In this document: in pieces, positions 1-12,017 of the stretch | Layout of the letters: the number at the start of each line of letters is the position of its first letter | How positions within the stretch are numbered: the stretch's first letter is position 1 | Source of the DNA: Bog-756 sp963734435 | GTDB taxonomy: Bacteria > Actinomycetota > Acidimicrobiia > Acidimicrobiales > RAAP-2 | DNA: 64,000 bases | Direction of reading: 5' to 3' | Assembly: GCA_963734435.1 (NCBI GenBank) | Contig: CAVTHA010000008.1 | Coordinates: 124,001-188,000, forward strand | Made by a program: the position numbers and the translations under genes | The notes under the pieces: generated by a model | What the model was told of the DNA's origin: nothing | The model's database searches: none | The model's input: the letters and a program-made list of their open reading frames with translations, nothing else

Positions 1-37
1 GGACCGGTCGGCTCCCGTCCTTATCGGCTGAGCGGGC

Positions 38-1027
38 CTACTGCGCTGGTGGAGGCATGTCAGCGGGTGTCCCGCCGACCGAGCGGCGACGGGCGATCTC
101 GAAACAGGCGATAGCGCCGGCCGTCGACACGTTGAGGGAGGACAGGGACCCGAGCAGCGGCAGGCTGGCCAGCGCGTCGCAGCGCTTGCGGGCGAGCGCG
201 CCGAGACCGGCCCCCTCCGACCCGAGGACGATCGCCACCGGCTGGTCTCCGAGCGGGAGCTCGTAGAACGACTGCCGCGCCTCCCCGACCATGCCGACCG
301 TCCACACGCCCTGATCGGAGAGCTGCCGAAGAGCGGCGGGAATCCCGGCCACCATGGCGATGCGGAGGTACTCGATGGCGCCCGCCGCCACCTTGGTCAC
401 CGTCGGCGAGAGATGCGCCGACCGGTGCCGGGGGAGCACGACGCCGGTCACCCCGGCGCACTCCGCCGTGCGCAGCAGGGCCCCCACGTTGTGGGGATCG
501 GTGATGCCTTCGAGCACCAGCAGGAACGGCCGGCGCCCGCCATCCGACATGGCCATGGTGTCGAGCGGGGTCTCGGCGACCGGGCGGGCCAGGGCCACCA
601 CGCCCTGGGAACCGTCCGTCCGCGCCACCGAGTCGAGCCGGCGCCGCGGCACGTGCTCGACCCGCACCCGCCGCCGGGCGGCCAGCCTCTCGATCTCGTC
701 CAGGATGGGCGCGGCATCCATGCCGTCGGCCATGAGCAGCGACCTGACCGAACGCCGGTTGGCCCGCAACAGCTCGCGCACCGCCTGACGGCCTTCGACC
801 TGCTCGCCTCCGAGATCGACGGGAACCGGTCGGCGGCCGGGCGGTCGGTGCCCGGACGGTGCGTGGCCCGGGCGACCCCGGCTCCCGGCGTCCCGGTGGG
901 CGGGAGCGGCACGCCGGCCACCACCCCGGCCGTCCCGACCCCCCTCGCCTCGACGGCTGCGGCCGGCACCGTTCCGACGCCCCCCCGTGCCGCCGGGCCG
1001 GCCGGTGCCGCCTCCCCCGGGTGTCAA
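38..1027 (-). CDS. rlmB: 23S rRNA 2'-O-methyltransferase, RlmB/TrmH (SpoU) family
   Basis: SpoU-class methyltransferases move a methyl group from S-adenosylmethionine to a ribose 2'-OH; RlmB acts on 23S rRNA. The C-terminal half has the knotted-fold signatures: EGITDPHNVGALLRTAE, then IVLGSEGAGL, then SLNVSTAGAIACFE. An N-terminal substrate-binding region (EGRQAVRELLRAN) precedes it, and before that lies a Gly/Arg-rich tail as in actinobacterial RlmB. The chosen TTG start overlaps the ispF stop codon by three bases (TTGA) and gives 329 residues, close to family length. The open frame runs on to about 1309, but that part lies inside ispF and is not plausible. The paralogous tRNA methyltransferase TrmH is the main alternative. 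Confidence 0.85.
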   Translation of the reverse strand: MTPGGGGTGRPGGTGGRRNGAGRSRRGEGGRDGRGGGRRAAPAHRDAGSRGRPGHAPSGHRPPGRRPVPVDLGGEQVEGRQAVRELLRANRRSVRSLLMADGMDAAPILDEIERLAARRRVRVEHVPRRRLDSVARTDGSQGVVALARPVAETPLDTMAMSDGGRRPFLLVLEGITDPHNVGALLRTAECAGVTGVVLPRHRSAHLSPTVTKVAAGAIEYLRIAMVAGIPAALRQLSDQGVWTVGMVGEARQSFYELPLGDQPVAIVLGSEGAGLGALARKRCDALASLPLLGSLSSLNVSTAGAIACFEIARRRSVGGTPADMPPPAQ

Positions 1028-1548
1028 TCCGGGCTCCCGGTCCGACCGGCCGGCCCGAGCAGCACCACCGCCCAGCAGGCGATACCCTCGGCCCGGCCGA
1101 GGGCTCCGAGGCCTTCGGCCCGGGTGGCCTTGACGTTGGCGGGGGCACCGAGCACGGCGGTTAACCGCTCCGACATCAGGTCTGTGAACGGGGCCAAGCG
1201 GGGCCGCTCGGCCACCACAGTGCAGTCGGCGTTGACCGGCGCCCAGCCGGCCCCGTCCGCCAGTTCGAGCATGCGGGCCAGGATGACCATGCTGTCGGCG
1301 CCGTGCCATTGCGGATCGGTGTCGGGGGCGTACCGGCCCACATCGCCGAGTCCGGCCGCGCCGAGCACGGCGTCCGCCACGGCATGGGCCACGGCGTCGG
1401 CATCGCTGTGGCCGTCGAGACCGTCCGCGCCCTCGCCGGTGACGGTCACCCCCCCGAGCACCAGGGCCCGGTCCGGTCGGTCGGAGAACCGGTGGACGTC
1501 GAAGCCGTGACCGATGCGGAGCCGGAGCTCGGGGACACCGTCGCTCAC
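1024..1548 (-). CDS. ispF: 2-C-methyl-D-erythritol 2,4-cyclodiphosphate synthase
   Basis: IspF closes the cyclodiphosphate ring in the non-mevalonate (MEP) isoprenoid pathway. The protein opens with the family signature RIGHGFDVHRF, containing the metal-binding DxH, followed by LDGHSDADAVAHAVADA, where the third metal ligand His lies. ATRAEGLGALGRAEGI is the conserved C-terminal motif. The GTG start overlaps the ispD stop as GTGA, giving 174 residues, slightly longer than the usual ~160. The overlap implies translational coupling with IspD, which acts two steps earlier; the intervening kinase IspE is not in this window. Confidence 0.95.
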   Translation of the reverse strand: MSDGVPELRLRIGHGFDVHRFSDRPDRALVLGGVTVTGEGADGLDGHSDADAVAHAVADAVLGAAGLGDVGRYAPDTDPQWHGADSMVILARMLELADGAGWAPVNADCTVVAERPRLAPFTDLMSERLTAVLGAPANVKATRAEGLGALGRAEGIACWAVVLLGPAGRTGSPD

Positions 1549-2219
1549 CCTGCCCACCCTGCCGCGCCCAGGAGCATCTCGGCCAGGGCCAAGTCCTCGG
1601 GGCGGGTGAGCTTCAGGTTGCACGGGTCACCGGCCACGGTGCAGACGGTGGCGCCCAGCCGTTCGAGCAGACCGGCGTCGTCGGTGGCGTCCCCCGCGCC
1701 GCGGTGTGCGGCGCGCAGGGTGCCCGCCACGAAGGCCTGGGGCGTCTGCACCAAGACCAGCCCGTCCCGGTCCTCGGTGGACCGCACCATTCCACCGGCG
1801 ACCCGCTTCAAGGTGTCGCTGACCGGCAGGACCGGGATGGCTCCCTCGGCTCGCCCAAGGCGGACCGCCTCGACCACGGCGGCGAAGACCGACGGCGTCG
1901 CCAGGGGTCGGACCGCATCGTGGACGACGATGACCGCGGCCTCGTCGGGCACCGCGGCCAGCCCGGACCGGACCGAGTCGGCCCGGGTGGGGCCCCCGGT
2001 GACCAGCCGGTCGGCTCCGGCCGAGGGGTCGTCCTCCAGGGACTCGTCACCTCGTCCGGTGACACTCGGCACGTCGGGGACGACCAGGACCACCCCGTCG
2101 GAGACGGCCCGGGCGGCGATGACCGACCAGGCGACCACCGGCCGGCCGGCCAGCTGGAGAAACTGCTTCGGGCCCCCGAATCTGCGGCCGGACCCGCCCG
2201 CCACCACGATGGTCCACAC
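1545..2219 (-). CDS. ispD: 2-C-methyl-D-erythritol 4-phosphate cytidylyltransferase
   Basis: IspD transfers CMP from CTP to methylerythritol phosphate. The N-terminus carries the nucleotidyltransferase loop VVAGGSGRRFGGPKQF with the catalytic Arg/Lys pair. HDAVRPLATPSVFAAVV and LVQTPQAFVAGTLR are further IspD signatures, and the protein ends with LTRPEDLALAE. Its 224 residues match the family. The start is GTG, 15 nt downstream of the carD stop, so it is probably cotranscribed with carD, the usual actinobacterial arrangement. Confidence 0.95.
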   Translation of the reverse strand: MWTIVVAGGSGRRFGGPKQFLQLAGRPVVAWSVIAARAVSDGVVLVVPDVPSVTGRGDESLEDDPSAGADRLVTGGPTRADSVRSGLAAVPDEAAVIVVHDAVRPLATPSVFAAVVEAVRLGRAEGAIPVLPVSDTLKRVAGGMVRSTEDRDGLVLVQTPQAFVAGTLRAAHRGAGDATDDAGLLERLGATVCTVAGDPCNLKLTRPEDLALAEMLLGAAGWAG

Positions 2220-2233
2220 GGACCCGCCTGGGT

Positions 2234-2713
2234 TCAGGGCAAGGCCTCGTTGAGCCGCAGCTCGGCGGTCTCCTCGTCCACACCGAGGGCGAAGGTGAGC
2301 TCCGACACCAGGATCTGGCGCGCCCGGCTCAGCATCCGCTTCTCGCCAGCCGAGAGCCCCTTGTCCTTGTCGCGGATGGAGAGGTTCCGGACCACTTCGG
2401 CCACTTGGTAGATGTCGCCCGACCGCAGCTTCTCGGAATGGTTCTTGTAGCGACGCGACCAGTTGGTGGGCATCCGGGCTTCCTTCTTGCGCAGGACGGC
2501 AAAGACCTCCTCGACCTCCTCGTCATTGATCACTTCCCGCAGACCCACGCCATCGGTGTTGTCGGCCGGGACCATGAGGGTCAGGTCGCCGTAGGCCAAC
2601 CGCAACACCAGGTACTCCTGTTTCTTCCCGAACGCCTCCTTTGTCTCGCGCCGCTCGACGACCGCCGCGCCGTGGTGCGGGTAGACGACCTTGTCACCGA
2701 TGTCGAACACCAT
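2234..2713 (-). CDS. carD: CarD-family RNA polymerase-binding transcription factor
   Basis: CarD binds the RNA polymerase beta subunit and stabilises open promoter complexes, notably at rRNA promoters. The N-terminal Tudor-like domain (FDIGDKVVYPHHGAAVV) is followed by the helical DNA-binding half with MPTNWSRRYKNH, whose Trp contacts the minor groove, and a conserved SAGEKRMLSRARQ. Length (159) is normal. AGGAGG lies only one base from the ATG, so the adjacent in-frame GTG at 2710 may be the true start; it would give the typical M-F/I-x-x-G-D terminus. About 115 bp separate it from disA, so it may have its own promoter. Confidence 0.95.
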   Translation of the reverse strand: MVFDIGDKVVYPHHGAAVVERRETKEAFGKKQEYLVLRLAYGDLTLMVPADNTDGVGLREVINDEEVEEVFAVLRKKEARMPTNWSRRYKNHSEKLRSGDIYQVAEVVRNLSIRDKDKGLSAGEKRMLSRARQILVSELTFALGVDEETAELRLNEALP

Positions 2714-2829
2714 TCCTCCTGGTGTGGCGGGCAGGGCCCCGGGCTGATGGGCAACATCGGGGCGGCAAAGGGAGCATGCAATGGTACACGGTCCCCGCGT
2801 CCGCCCGTCCCCGGCCGTCCCCGGCGGTC

Positions 2830-3921
2830 CTATTGGTAGCGCTCGAAGATGCCGGCCTCGGCCAAGCGGGCCAGCCCGTCCTTGACCTGGTGGGCGCGGG
2901 CCTGTCCCACGCCCTCGACCTGCTCCAGCTCCCCCAAAGAGGCCCGCATGATCTGCTGCAGATTGACGAACCGCTCCACGATCCGTTCGATGATGGCGTC
3001 GGAGAAGCGAGGCAGGCGGTAGAGCAGCCGGTAGCCGCGCGGCTCCACTCCGGACTCGCTGTCGTGGAACGATCCCGGCAGCCCGAGCACCTCGGCCACC
3101 TTGCCCGGGTCGCGCAACTCGTCCGAGGGCAGGCCGGCCAAATCGTGGACCACCAGGTTGACCACGGCGCGCCGGTCGGTCCCGCGGCTCGGACTCTTCC
3201 CGCAGTAGTCCCGAACCACCAAGTTGAGGGCGGTAGCCACACCGTCCATGAGCTCGGCCGACTGCAGCCCGACCAGGCGACCGTCCTCGCCCAGCTCGAC
3301 GAGGTACCCATCGACTTCCTCGGCGATCCGCAGGACCATCTCCGCCGCCTGGACCACGCCGACCACATCGCCCACCGACACGGTGTCCTCCACCTCCAGC
3401 ATGGACAACCCGCTGAGGGCCACGTCGAACCTATTGCGGAACCGCTGCATGGTGGCCAGGGCCTGGTCGGTGCGGTCGTGCAACCACCCGATGGGCTGGA
3501 TGGTGTGCTTCTGGTCATGGCGGTAGACGGCGATGACCGACATGGCCGCCGACACCGACAAGACCGGTACGTCGATCGAGCGAGCCACCCGCTCGGCGGT
3601 GCGGTGCCTCGTGCCGGTCTCCGATGTCGGGATGCTGGCCTTGGGCATCAGGTGCACATTCGCCCGGGCGATGCGCGAGGCGTCGCCGGCGAGGATGATG
3701 GCTCCGTCCATCTTGGCCAGCTCGGACAGCCGCTGGGGGCTGAACTCGGCGTCGAGCAGGAAGCCGCCCGAGGAGATGGACAGGACGTTCGGGCCATCGC
3801 CCACCACCACCAGGGCGCCGCGGTTGGCCCGGAGGATGCGATCCAGACCATCGCGCAGGGGTCGCCCGGGGGCCACCATGGCCAGAGCGTCGGCGAGCGG
3901 CGAGCTCGGACGGGCGGTCAC
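2830..3921 (-). CDS. disA: DNA integrity scanning protein DisA, diadenylate cyclase
   Basis: DisA makes the second messenger c-di-AMP from two ATP and scans DNA for branched structures. The N-terminal DAC domain shows both catalytic motifs: DGA (residues 72-74, MDGAIILAGD) and RHR (GTRHRTAERVA, around 103-113). A helical linker follows, and the last ~60 residues form a helix-hairpin-helix DNA-binding domain (LEQVEGVGQARAHQVKDGL). The 363-residue length is typical. It starts with GTG, about 90 nt after radA. In Bacillus and Streptomyces c-di-AMP controls potassium transport, which is relevant to the KimA/CeoBC genes at 51-55 kb. Confidence 0.95.
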   Translation of the reverse strand: MTARPSSPLADALAMVAPGRPLRDGLDRILRANRGALVVVGDGPNVLSISSGGFLLDAEFSPQRLSELAKMDGAIILAGDASRIARANVHLMPKASIPTSETGTRHRTAERVARSIDVPVLSVSAAMSVIAVYRHDQKHTIQPIGWLHDRTDQALATMQRFRNRFDVALSGLSMLEVEDTVSVGDVVGVVQAAEMVLRIAEEVDGYLVELGEDGRLVGLQSAELMDGVATALNLVVRDYCGKSPSRGTDRRAVVNLVVHDLAGLPSDELRDPGKVAEVLGLPGSFHDSESGVEPRGYRLLYRLPRFSDAIIERIVERFVNLQQIMRASLGELEQVEGVGQARAHQVKDGLARLAEAGIFERYQ

Positions 3922-4013
3922 GGACGAATGGTAGCGGTCGACCGCCGCCCGATTCTCGGGGTTGCCGTGGTGGCCGGCGGGTTACCCCAGCTCATGAGGG
4001 GCGGGCTCGGTCA

Positions 4014-5400
4014 CTACGCGCCCGGGTAGCAGCCGACGGCCGCCACCGCCTGGGCCACGCTCTCCACCCGCACCAGCTCCACCCCGGCCGGCCCGTCGGG
4101 CGACGAGAACGGGACGACCACGCGGTCGAATCCGAGGCGGGACGATTCCTCGAGTCGCCGCGGCAAGTTGGTCACCTGGCGCACCTCGCCGGACAGACCG
4201 ACCTCCCCCACCGCGGCCAGATCAGGCGGGAGAGCGATTCCGGTGGTGGCCGAGGCCACGGCCAGCGCCACCGCCAGATCGGCCGCCGGCTCCGTGACCC
4301 GGATCCCTCCGGCGACGGAGGCGAACACGTCCAGGGACTGCACCGGGAGGCCGGCGTGACGCACCAGCACGGCGAGGGTCATGACCAGGCGACCGGCGTC
4401 GAGCCCGACCACCGACCGCTTGGCCTGCGTCTGGACCTTGGGGGTCACGAGGGCCTGCAGCTCCACCGCCAACGTTCGCCGGCCCTGTACGGCGGGCAGG
4501 ACCACGCCCCCCGGCGCCCCGGTCAGCCGGTCGCCGAGGAGGAGCCGCCCCGGGTCGTCGACCCGGTTGAGACCCTGGTCGCCCATCTCGAACAGGCCGA
4601 GCTCCCCGGTCGGCCCGAACCGGTGCTTGACGGCGGACAGCAGCCGGAGGGCGTGGTGGCGGTCCCCCTCGAAACTCAGCACCGTGTCCACCATGTGCTC
4701 CAGGGCACGCGGCCCGGCAAGCGACCCGTCCTTGGTCACGTGGCCGACCATCACCACCGCGATGTCCCGCGACTTGGCCAGACCGACCAGGTGGCCCGCA
4801 CAATGGCGAACCTGGGTCACACTGCCCGGCGCGCCGGTCACCCGAGCCTGACCGGAGAGCGTGGGGCTGGCGGCGACGGCCTGGATCGAATCGATGACCA
4901 CCAGGTCGGGGTCGGAGGCCACGACGGCGGCGACCGCCGACCCGACGTCGGTGGTGGACAGGATCAGCAACCCGGGTGGGATCGGCCCGAGGCGTTCGGC
5001 CCGTAGCTTGACCTGGTGGGCGGACTCCTCGGCGGAGATCAGAAGGACCCGGTGTCCAGCGGCGGCGCGGGCGGCCAACACCTGGTGCAGCAGCGTGGAC
5101 TTTCCGATCCCCGGCTCACCGCCGAGCAGGGTGGCCGACCCCGGGACCAGGCCGCCCGACAGCACCCGGTCGAACTCGTCCATGCCGGTGGGCACGGCCC
5201 TGGCCTCGGCCGCCTCGACCGAGGCCAGGGCGAACGGCATGGCGGTGAGGCCGAGGCGCGTCGACCGCCTGCACCAGCGGATCGAGCGTGGTCTCCTCGA
5301 CCAACGTGTTCCACTCTCGGCACGCCGGACAGCGCCCCGCCCACCGAGGTGTGGTCGAGCCGCAATCGATGCAACGATGGCGTTTCGCCGTCTTGGACAT
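4014..5400 (-). CDS. radA: DNA repair protein RadA (frameshifted)
   Basis: RadA is a RecA-like branch-migration ATPase in recombinational repair. The N-terminal zinc finger (CIDCGSTTPRWAGRCPAC) is read from the ATG at 5400. The RecA-like core (Walker A GGEPGIGKSTLL, DLVVIDSIQAV, the KNRFG-type motif here as KHRFG, and a Lon-like C-terminal domain) is read in a different frame. Near 5262 the frame moves forward by one base: VQAVD must join RLGLTAMPFALASVE. Every expected domain is present on both sides, so the simplest explanation is one extra base rather than decay. It lies between disA and clpC, as in other actinobacteria. Confidence 0.9.
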
Positions 5401-5515
5401 CGCCGCGCATCCTAGGGATGGGGTGTGCCGTCGCTTCCCCCACTCCCCGGCGGGTCCAAGGTGGGGACGACGTCACCCCTGGACAGCGGAGGCGACGGAC
5501 TGACGAAGGCTTGAC

Positions 5516-5538
5516 CCGGCGCCGGCGCCCGGCGCCGG
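5516..5538 (-). terminator. strong GC hairpin downstream of clpC
   Basis: Two copies of the self-complementary decamer CCGGCGCCGG are separated by CGC, giving a perfect 10-bp stem with a 3-nt loop, 20 nt past the clpC stop codon. No T-run follows, as is common in high-GC actinobacterial terminators. It separates clpC from radA. Confidence 0.6.
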
Positions 5539-5558
5539 CGGTGAGGGAGTCGGGTGGG

Positions 5559-8111
<2,553 letters not shown>

Positions 8112-8239
8112 CCCACCGCCTCCATCCGCGGTCAGCCAGTGCGACCAAGTCTACAGGCGCCCGTGCAGCCCGCACCCGCACCTTCCTGCTGGAATCCAAT
8201 GTCCCGGTCATCGGCATCCTGGCCTATCGTCTGTAGGAA

Positions 8240-9217
8240 GTGAATGCCGTAGAGCTCCTCGGGCTTCCCGCACTCGAAGATCAGCTGCAGCAGCTCGAGC
8301 CCCTGCTGGTCGAGTCCGTGGTCACCGGCGACGCCTTCCTCGACGAGGTCACGACCCACCTGCTGGCGGCGGGGGGCAAGCGGTTGCGTCCCGTCCTGGC
8401 CCTGGCCGCGGCTACGGCAGGAGCCGGGGCAGCCTCCCGGGAGGACCTGCTCGGGGCAACGGCGGTGGAGCTCGTCCACCTCGCATCGCTCTACCACGAC
8501 GACGTGATGGACGAGGCCACGGTGCGTCGCAATGTGGAGAGCGTCAATTCACGATTCGGAAACCTGGTGGCCATCGTGGCCGGCGACTTCCTGCTGGCAC
8601 GGTCGGCGGAGATCGCGGCCGGGCTGGGCACCGAGATCGCCGGGTTGCTGGCGGCCACGCTGGGTGAGCTCTGCCGGGGACAGGTGGCCGAGGTCCAGGC
8701 CGCGTTCCAGGTGGGCCGGAGCGAGGACCAGTACCGCGACGCCATCACCGGGAAGACGGCCGCGCTCATGTCCACCTCCTGTCGGATCGGCGCCCTGACC
8801 GGCAGCTTGGACCGGGGCCAGGTCGAGGCGCTCACCTCGTTCGGCCGCTACTTCGGCATGATCTTCCAGGTCCGCGACGACATCCTCGACGTCATCGGCA
8901 CCGAGGCCGAGCTGGGCAAGCCGGCCGGGCAGGACCTGGCCGAGGGGATCTACACCCTCCCGGTGCTGCTGGCCCTGGCCGACCCGGAGGCCGGTCCCGA
9001 GCTCCGGCCGTTGCTCGGCCAGCCCCTCGGGCAACCCGAGCGGGACAAGGCCCGGTCGATCGTGGCTGCGTCGGGGGCCATCAGCGGGTCCGCCCTGGTG
9101 GCCCGGCACTACGCCGAGCTGGCCGAAGGCGCCATCAGCTCGGGCCCCCGGACCGGCCTGGCCGAGTCCTTCGCCGACCTCGCCTTCGCGCTGGTCGACG
9201 ACCTTCCGTCCACCTGA
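8240..9217 (+). CDS. polyprenyl diphosphate synthase (trans, long chain)
   Basis: Isoprenyl diphosphate synthases extend allylic diphosphates with isopentenyl diphosphate to make quinone side chains. Conserved regions are GGKRLRPVLALAA, the first Asp-rich motif YHDDVMDEA, the Lys/Thr region ITGKTAALMSTSCRIGA, and the second motif FQVRDDILDVIG. At 325 residues it resembles hepta- to nonaprenyl synthases (HepT/IspB/GrcC). The GTG start follows GGAA. It uses precursors from the MEP pathway whose ispD and ispF are 6 kb away. Chain length cannot be read reliably from sequence alone. Confidence 0.9.
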   Translation: MNAVELLGLPALEDQLQQLEPLLVESVVTGDAFLDEVTTHLLAAGGKRLRPVLALAAATAGAGAASREDLLGATAVELVHLASLYHDDVMDEATVRRNVESVNSRFGNLVAIVAGDFLLARSAEIAAGLGTEIAGLLAATLGELCRGQVAEVQAAFQVGRSEDQYRDAITGKTAALMSTSCRIGALTGSLDRGQVEALTSFGRYFGMIFQVRDDILDVIGTEAELGKPAGQDLAEGIYTLPVLLALADPEAGPELRPLLGQPLGQPERDKARSIVAASGAISGSALVARHYAELAEGAISSGPRTGLAESFADLAFALVDDLPST

Positions 9218-9242
9218 ACCAGCCGGGCTGGCGGGCCGCTCC

Positions 9243-9257
9243 GGGGAGGCTCTCCCC
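9243..9257. terminator. hairpin between convergent genes
   Basis: GGGGAG-GCT-CTCCCC forms a perfect 6-bp stem with a 3-nt loop, 26 nt past the polyprenyl synthase stop. The opposing gene ends at 9324, so it may serve both strands. No T-run is present. Confidence 0.45.
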
Positions 9258-9323
9258 TGGGGCCCCTCGAGTCCGCCGAGTGCCTCTTATCCCGTGAGCC
9301 TGTGCCCCCGCCCCCGGGAGCCC

Positions 9324-9761
9324 TCAGACCGTGGTCGAGGCGGTGACGGTCGAATTGCCAATGTCGCCGGACGAACCGGTCGTCGAGCTTCCGGCGGCCG
9401 GGACGTTGACATGGCACTTGGCCTCGATGCCCGCCTTCCGTTTGTCCAAGCGCGCCTGGCGCGGCGAACTCTCCAGCGCGGCGATCCGCTGCTTGATGCG
9501 GTCGACCCGCTTGGTGTTGCCCTTCTGTAGCGCTTTGGTCTCCGCCGCATTGAGCTTGGTCAGGCGGCTGGCGATACGCGCCTCCATACCTTGGATGCGG
9601 GCGAGCGCCTTCGGGGCCTTGGCGCAGTTGAAATGGGCGGCGACCGTCGGGGCCGCACCGGCCGGCGCGGCGGCAGCCACCCCGGCCGCGCTGAGCGCCA
9701 GGGAGCCGGCGGCGACCGCACCGATCGTCAGCTTCTTCACCGTCGAGAGCCCGTGGGTCAT
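9324..9761 (-). CDS. small secreted helical protein of unknown function
   Basis: This 145-residue protein starts at an ATG preceded by AGGAGGT, so the longer upstream reading is not used. Residues 1-40 form a Sec-type signal peptide: a KK pair, a hydrophobic Ala/Gly-rich stretch, and a likely cleavage site in AAPAGAAPT. The mature part has two cysteines (FNCAKAP near the start and EAKCHV about 80 residues later) bracketing a strongly charged, probably coiled-coil helix rich in Lys, Arg and Ala. The C-terminus is a Ser/Gly/Thr tail. I do not recognise a family. It stands alone between convergent and divergent neighbours. Confidence 0.75.
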   Translation of the reverse strand: MTHGLSTVKKLTIGAVAAGSLALSAAGVAAAAPAGAAPTVAAHFNCAKAPKALARIQGMEARIASRLTKLNAAETKALQKGNTKRVDRIKQRIAALESSPRQARLDKRKAGIEAKCHVNVPAAGSSTTGSSGDIGNSTVTASTTV

Positions 9762-9980
9762 CGGTGTGCCACCTCCTGTCGGGGCCGCCTGCCGTGGCAC
9801 CAGGTCCAGTTATGGCCGGCGCAGATGGGCATTGCGTGATGTCTTGGTTATGGATCTGTGAGCCTGGCCCGAGACCTACGGTAGCCAAGATTGCCGGTGG
9901 TCGGGCCGACAACTTGTCATAGACAGTGCCAACTGTTAGCCTCGCCCGATGCTGCTGGACCCAGCTCCGGGGCGGGGCGG

Positions 9981-10460
9981 GTGACGGCCCGGCGCGGGAG
10001 CGTCCGCCACCAGGTGCGACTGGCGGCCGAGGCAGAGACGGTGTGGGCGCTGGTCGGCGACCCGGCCCGCCTGCCCGAATGGTTCCCCGGCATCGAGTCC
10101 TGCACCGTCGAGGGCGACCAACGGACCGTGACCACCCGCTCCGGGTTGCCCATGCCGGAGCGGCTCCTCACCGTCGATCCCGCCCTTCGCCGGTTGCAGT
10201 ACCGGATCACCGCCCCGCTGTTCGTGGAGCACCTCGGGACCATCGACGTCCTGGACCTGGGGGACGGGACCTGTCTCGTGGTGTACAGCACCGACGCCCA
10301 ACCGGCCACCCTGGCCCTGGTCATCGGCGGAGCGGCTCGGGCCGCCCTGGCCGCGCTCCCGACGGCCCTCGGGCTCTGTCATTCGGAGGAGGACGGTCGA
10401 GGTGGCCGCGGCGGGCGGGACGACGAGGGTGATCCGACGGCGTACTTTGGCGGCCGATGA
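9981..10460 (+). CDS. SRPBCC (START-like) family protein
   Basis: SRPBCC proteins form a helix-grip fold with a deep hydrophobic ligand pocket. The opening (VRHQVRLAAEAETVWALVGDPARLPEWFPGIESC) is the typical start of the polyketide-cyclase/dehydrase subgroup, with VWALVGDPxxxPEW and alternating beta strands after it. The GTG start gives 159 residues. The C-terminal helix looks shortened and is followed by a Gly/Arg-rich tail, so the last ~25 residues may be affected by a frame error. Its stop overlaps the sulfatase ATG (ATGA), implying co-expression. The ligand is unknown. Confidence 0.75.
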   Translation: MTARRGSVRHQVRLAAEAETVWALVGDPARLPEWFPGIESCTVEGDQRTVTTRSGLPMPERLLTVDPALRRLQYRITAPLFVEHLGTIDVLDLGDGTCLVVYSTDAQPATLALVIGGAARAALAALPTALGLCHSEEDGRGGRGGRDDEGDPTAYFGGR

Positions 10461-12005
10461 TGGGACGCCGGATCCTCTTCGTGACCACCGACCAACAGCG
10501 GTTCGACACCCTCGGGTGCAACGGCGGACAACTGGCACGCACCCCGGTGGCGGATGGGTTGGCGGCCCGGGGAATCCGATTCGACCGGGCCCACCCGCAA
10601 TCGGTGGTGTGCATGCCGTCACGTTCGACCATCCTCACCGGCCAACACCCGAGCACCCACGGCGTGTGGATGAACGGGGTGCCCCTGCCGGTCGACGCGC
10701 CCTCGGTTGCCGACCTGCTGCAGAGCGCCGGGTACCGGACCGCTGCTCGTCGGCAAGGCGCACTTCGAACCGTTCATCGATCCCTTCCTCCGCTTCACCG
10801 AGAACGCGCTGGGCGGCGAGGGCACCGAGCCGCCCGGGGGGTCCCATCGCGGCTTCGGCCACTTGGAGTTGGCCGCCCACGGCGCCATCGGACCGCTTCA
10901 CTACGCGCGCTGGCTGGCCACCCACCACCCCGGGTCGGTGGGGCATTACTACCCGGCGCTCGACGGCGCACTCCAGGTCAACGCGGCCGGTGGCGGGGAC
11001 ACCGGCGCGCCCCAGGTCAAGGCCAATCCCATCGAGCGCGGCACCTACCACACCGACTGGGTGGCCGACCGGACCATCGCCTGGCTCGACACGCTGGACG
11101 CCGACGAGGACTGGTTCTGTTGGATGAGCTTTCCCGACCCCCACCATCCCTGGGACCCACCCCAGTCGGAAATGGGACGCATCGATTGGCGCGACGTGCC
11201 CCTGCCCCCCGGCTATGGCGACGACCGGGACCGACGGGAGGCCATCCTCGACGCCAAGCCTCGACACTGGCGCCTCTGGTACGACGGGACGCTGGTGTCG
11301 AACTACGAGGCGCCGGCCGAGTGGGTGCCGGCGACGCTCACCGCCGATCAGGTGCGCGAGGTGAACGTGCGCAACGCCGTCGAGTGCGAGCTCATCGACG
11401 AGGCCCTCGGCCGGGTGCTCGCCCGGGTGACCGAGCGTGGTTGGGACGGCGACCTCGACGTGGTGTTCACCACCGACCACGGCGAGCTCCAGGGTGACTT
11501 CGGCCTGCTGTTCAAGGGGCCCTACCACGTCGACGCCCTCATGCGGCTCCCGCTGGTATGGCGGCCGGCCCCGACCCGCGTGGTGACACCGGCCGTGGTC
11601 ACCCGGCCGGTGGGGCTCGTCGACCTGGCCCCCACGTTCTGCGCCATCGCCGGGCTCGAGCCGCCCGACTGGATGGAGGGCCGCCGGCTACCGGTCGACG
11701 ATGCCGACGCCGATGCTCGGGGCTTCGAGCGTGTCCTGACCGAGTGGGACAGTGAGCTCTTCGGTGTGGAGGTCCACCTGCGATCCCTGATGCGGGACCA
11801 CTGGCTGTGCAGCACCTACCTGCCCGGCACGTCCCACGACGGGACCGAGGGTGAGCTCTACGACCTCGGACAGGACCCGCGGCAGCAGGTCAATCTGTGG
11901 GACGATCCGGCCAGGCGGCCCGTCCGCGACGACCTGGTCGCCGACCTCTGGGACCATCAGCCTCCGTCCCGCCGGCCCCGGTTGGCGCTCGAGGCCCCGG
12001 TCTGA
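10457..12005 (+). CDS. sulfatase (frameshifted)
   Basis: Type I sulfatases hydrolyse sulfate esters using a formylglycine made from Cys in the motif C-x-P-S-R, seen here as VCMPSRSTILTGQHPS. The N-terminal DQQRFDTLGCNGG provides metal ligands. After codon ~95 the frame must step forward by one base near 10743, joining SAGYRT to LLVGKAHFEPF, the conserved next block. The rest (FPDPHHPWDPP, TTDHGEL, a C-terminal subdomain ending in PPSRRPR) is intact to 12005. The indel is more likely a sequence error than decay because both halves keep every motif. No formylglycine-generating enzyme gene is in the window. The substrate is unknown. Confidence 0.85.
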
Positions 12006-12017
12006 GAGCCGACCGGG

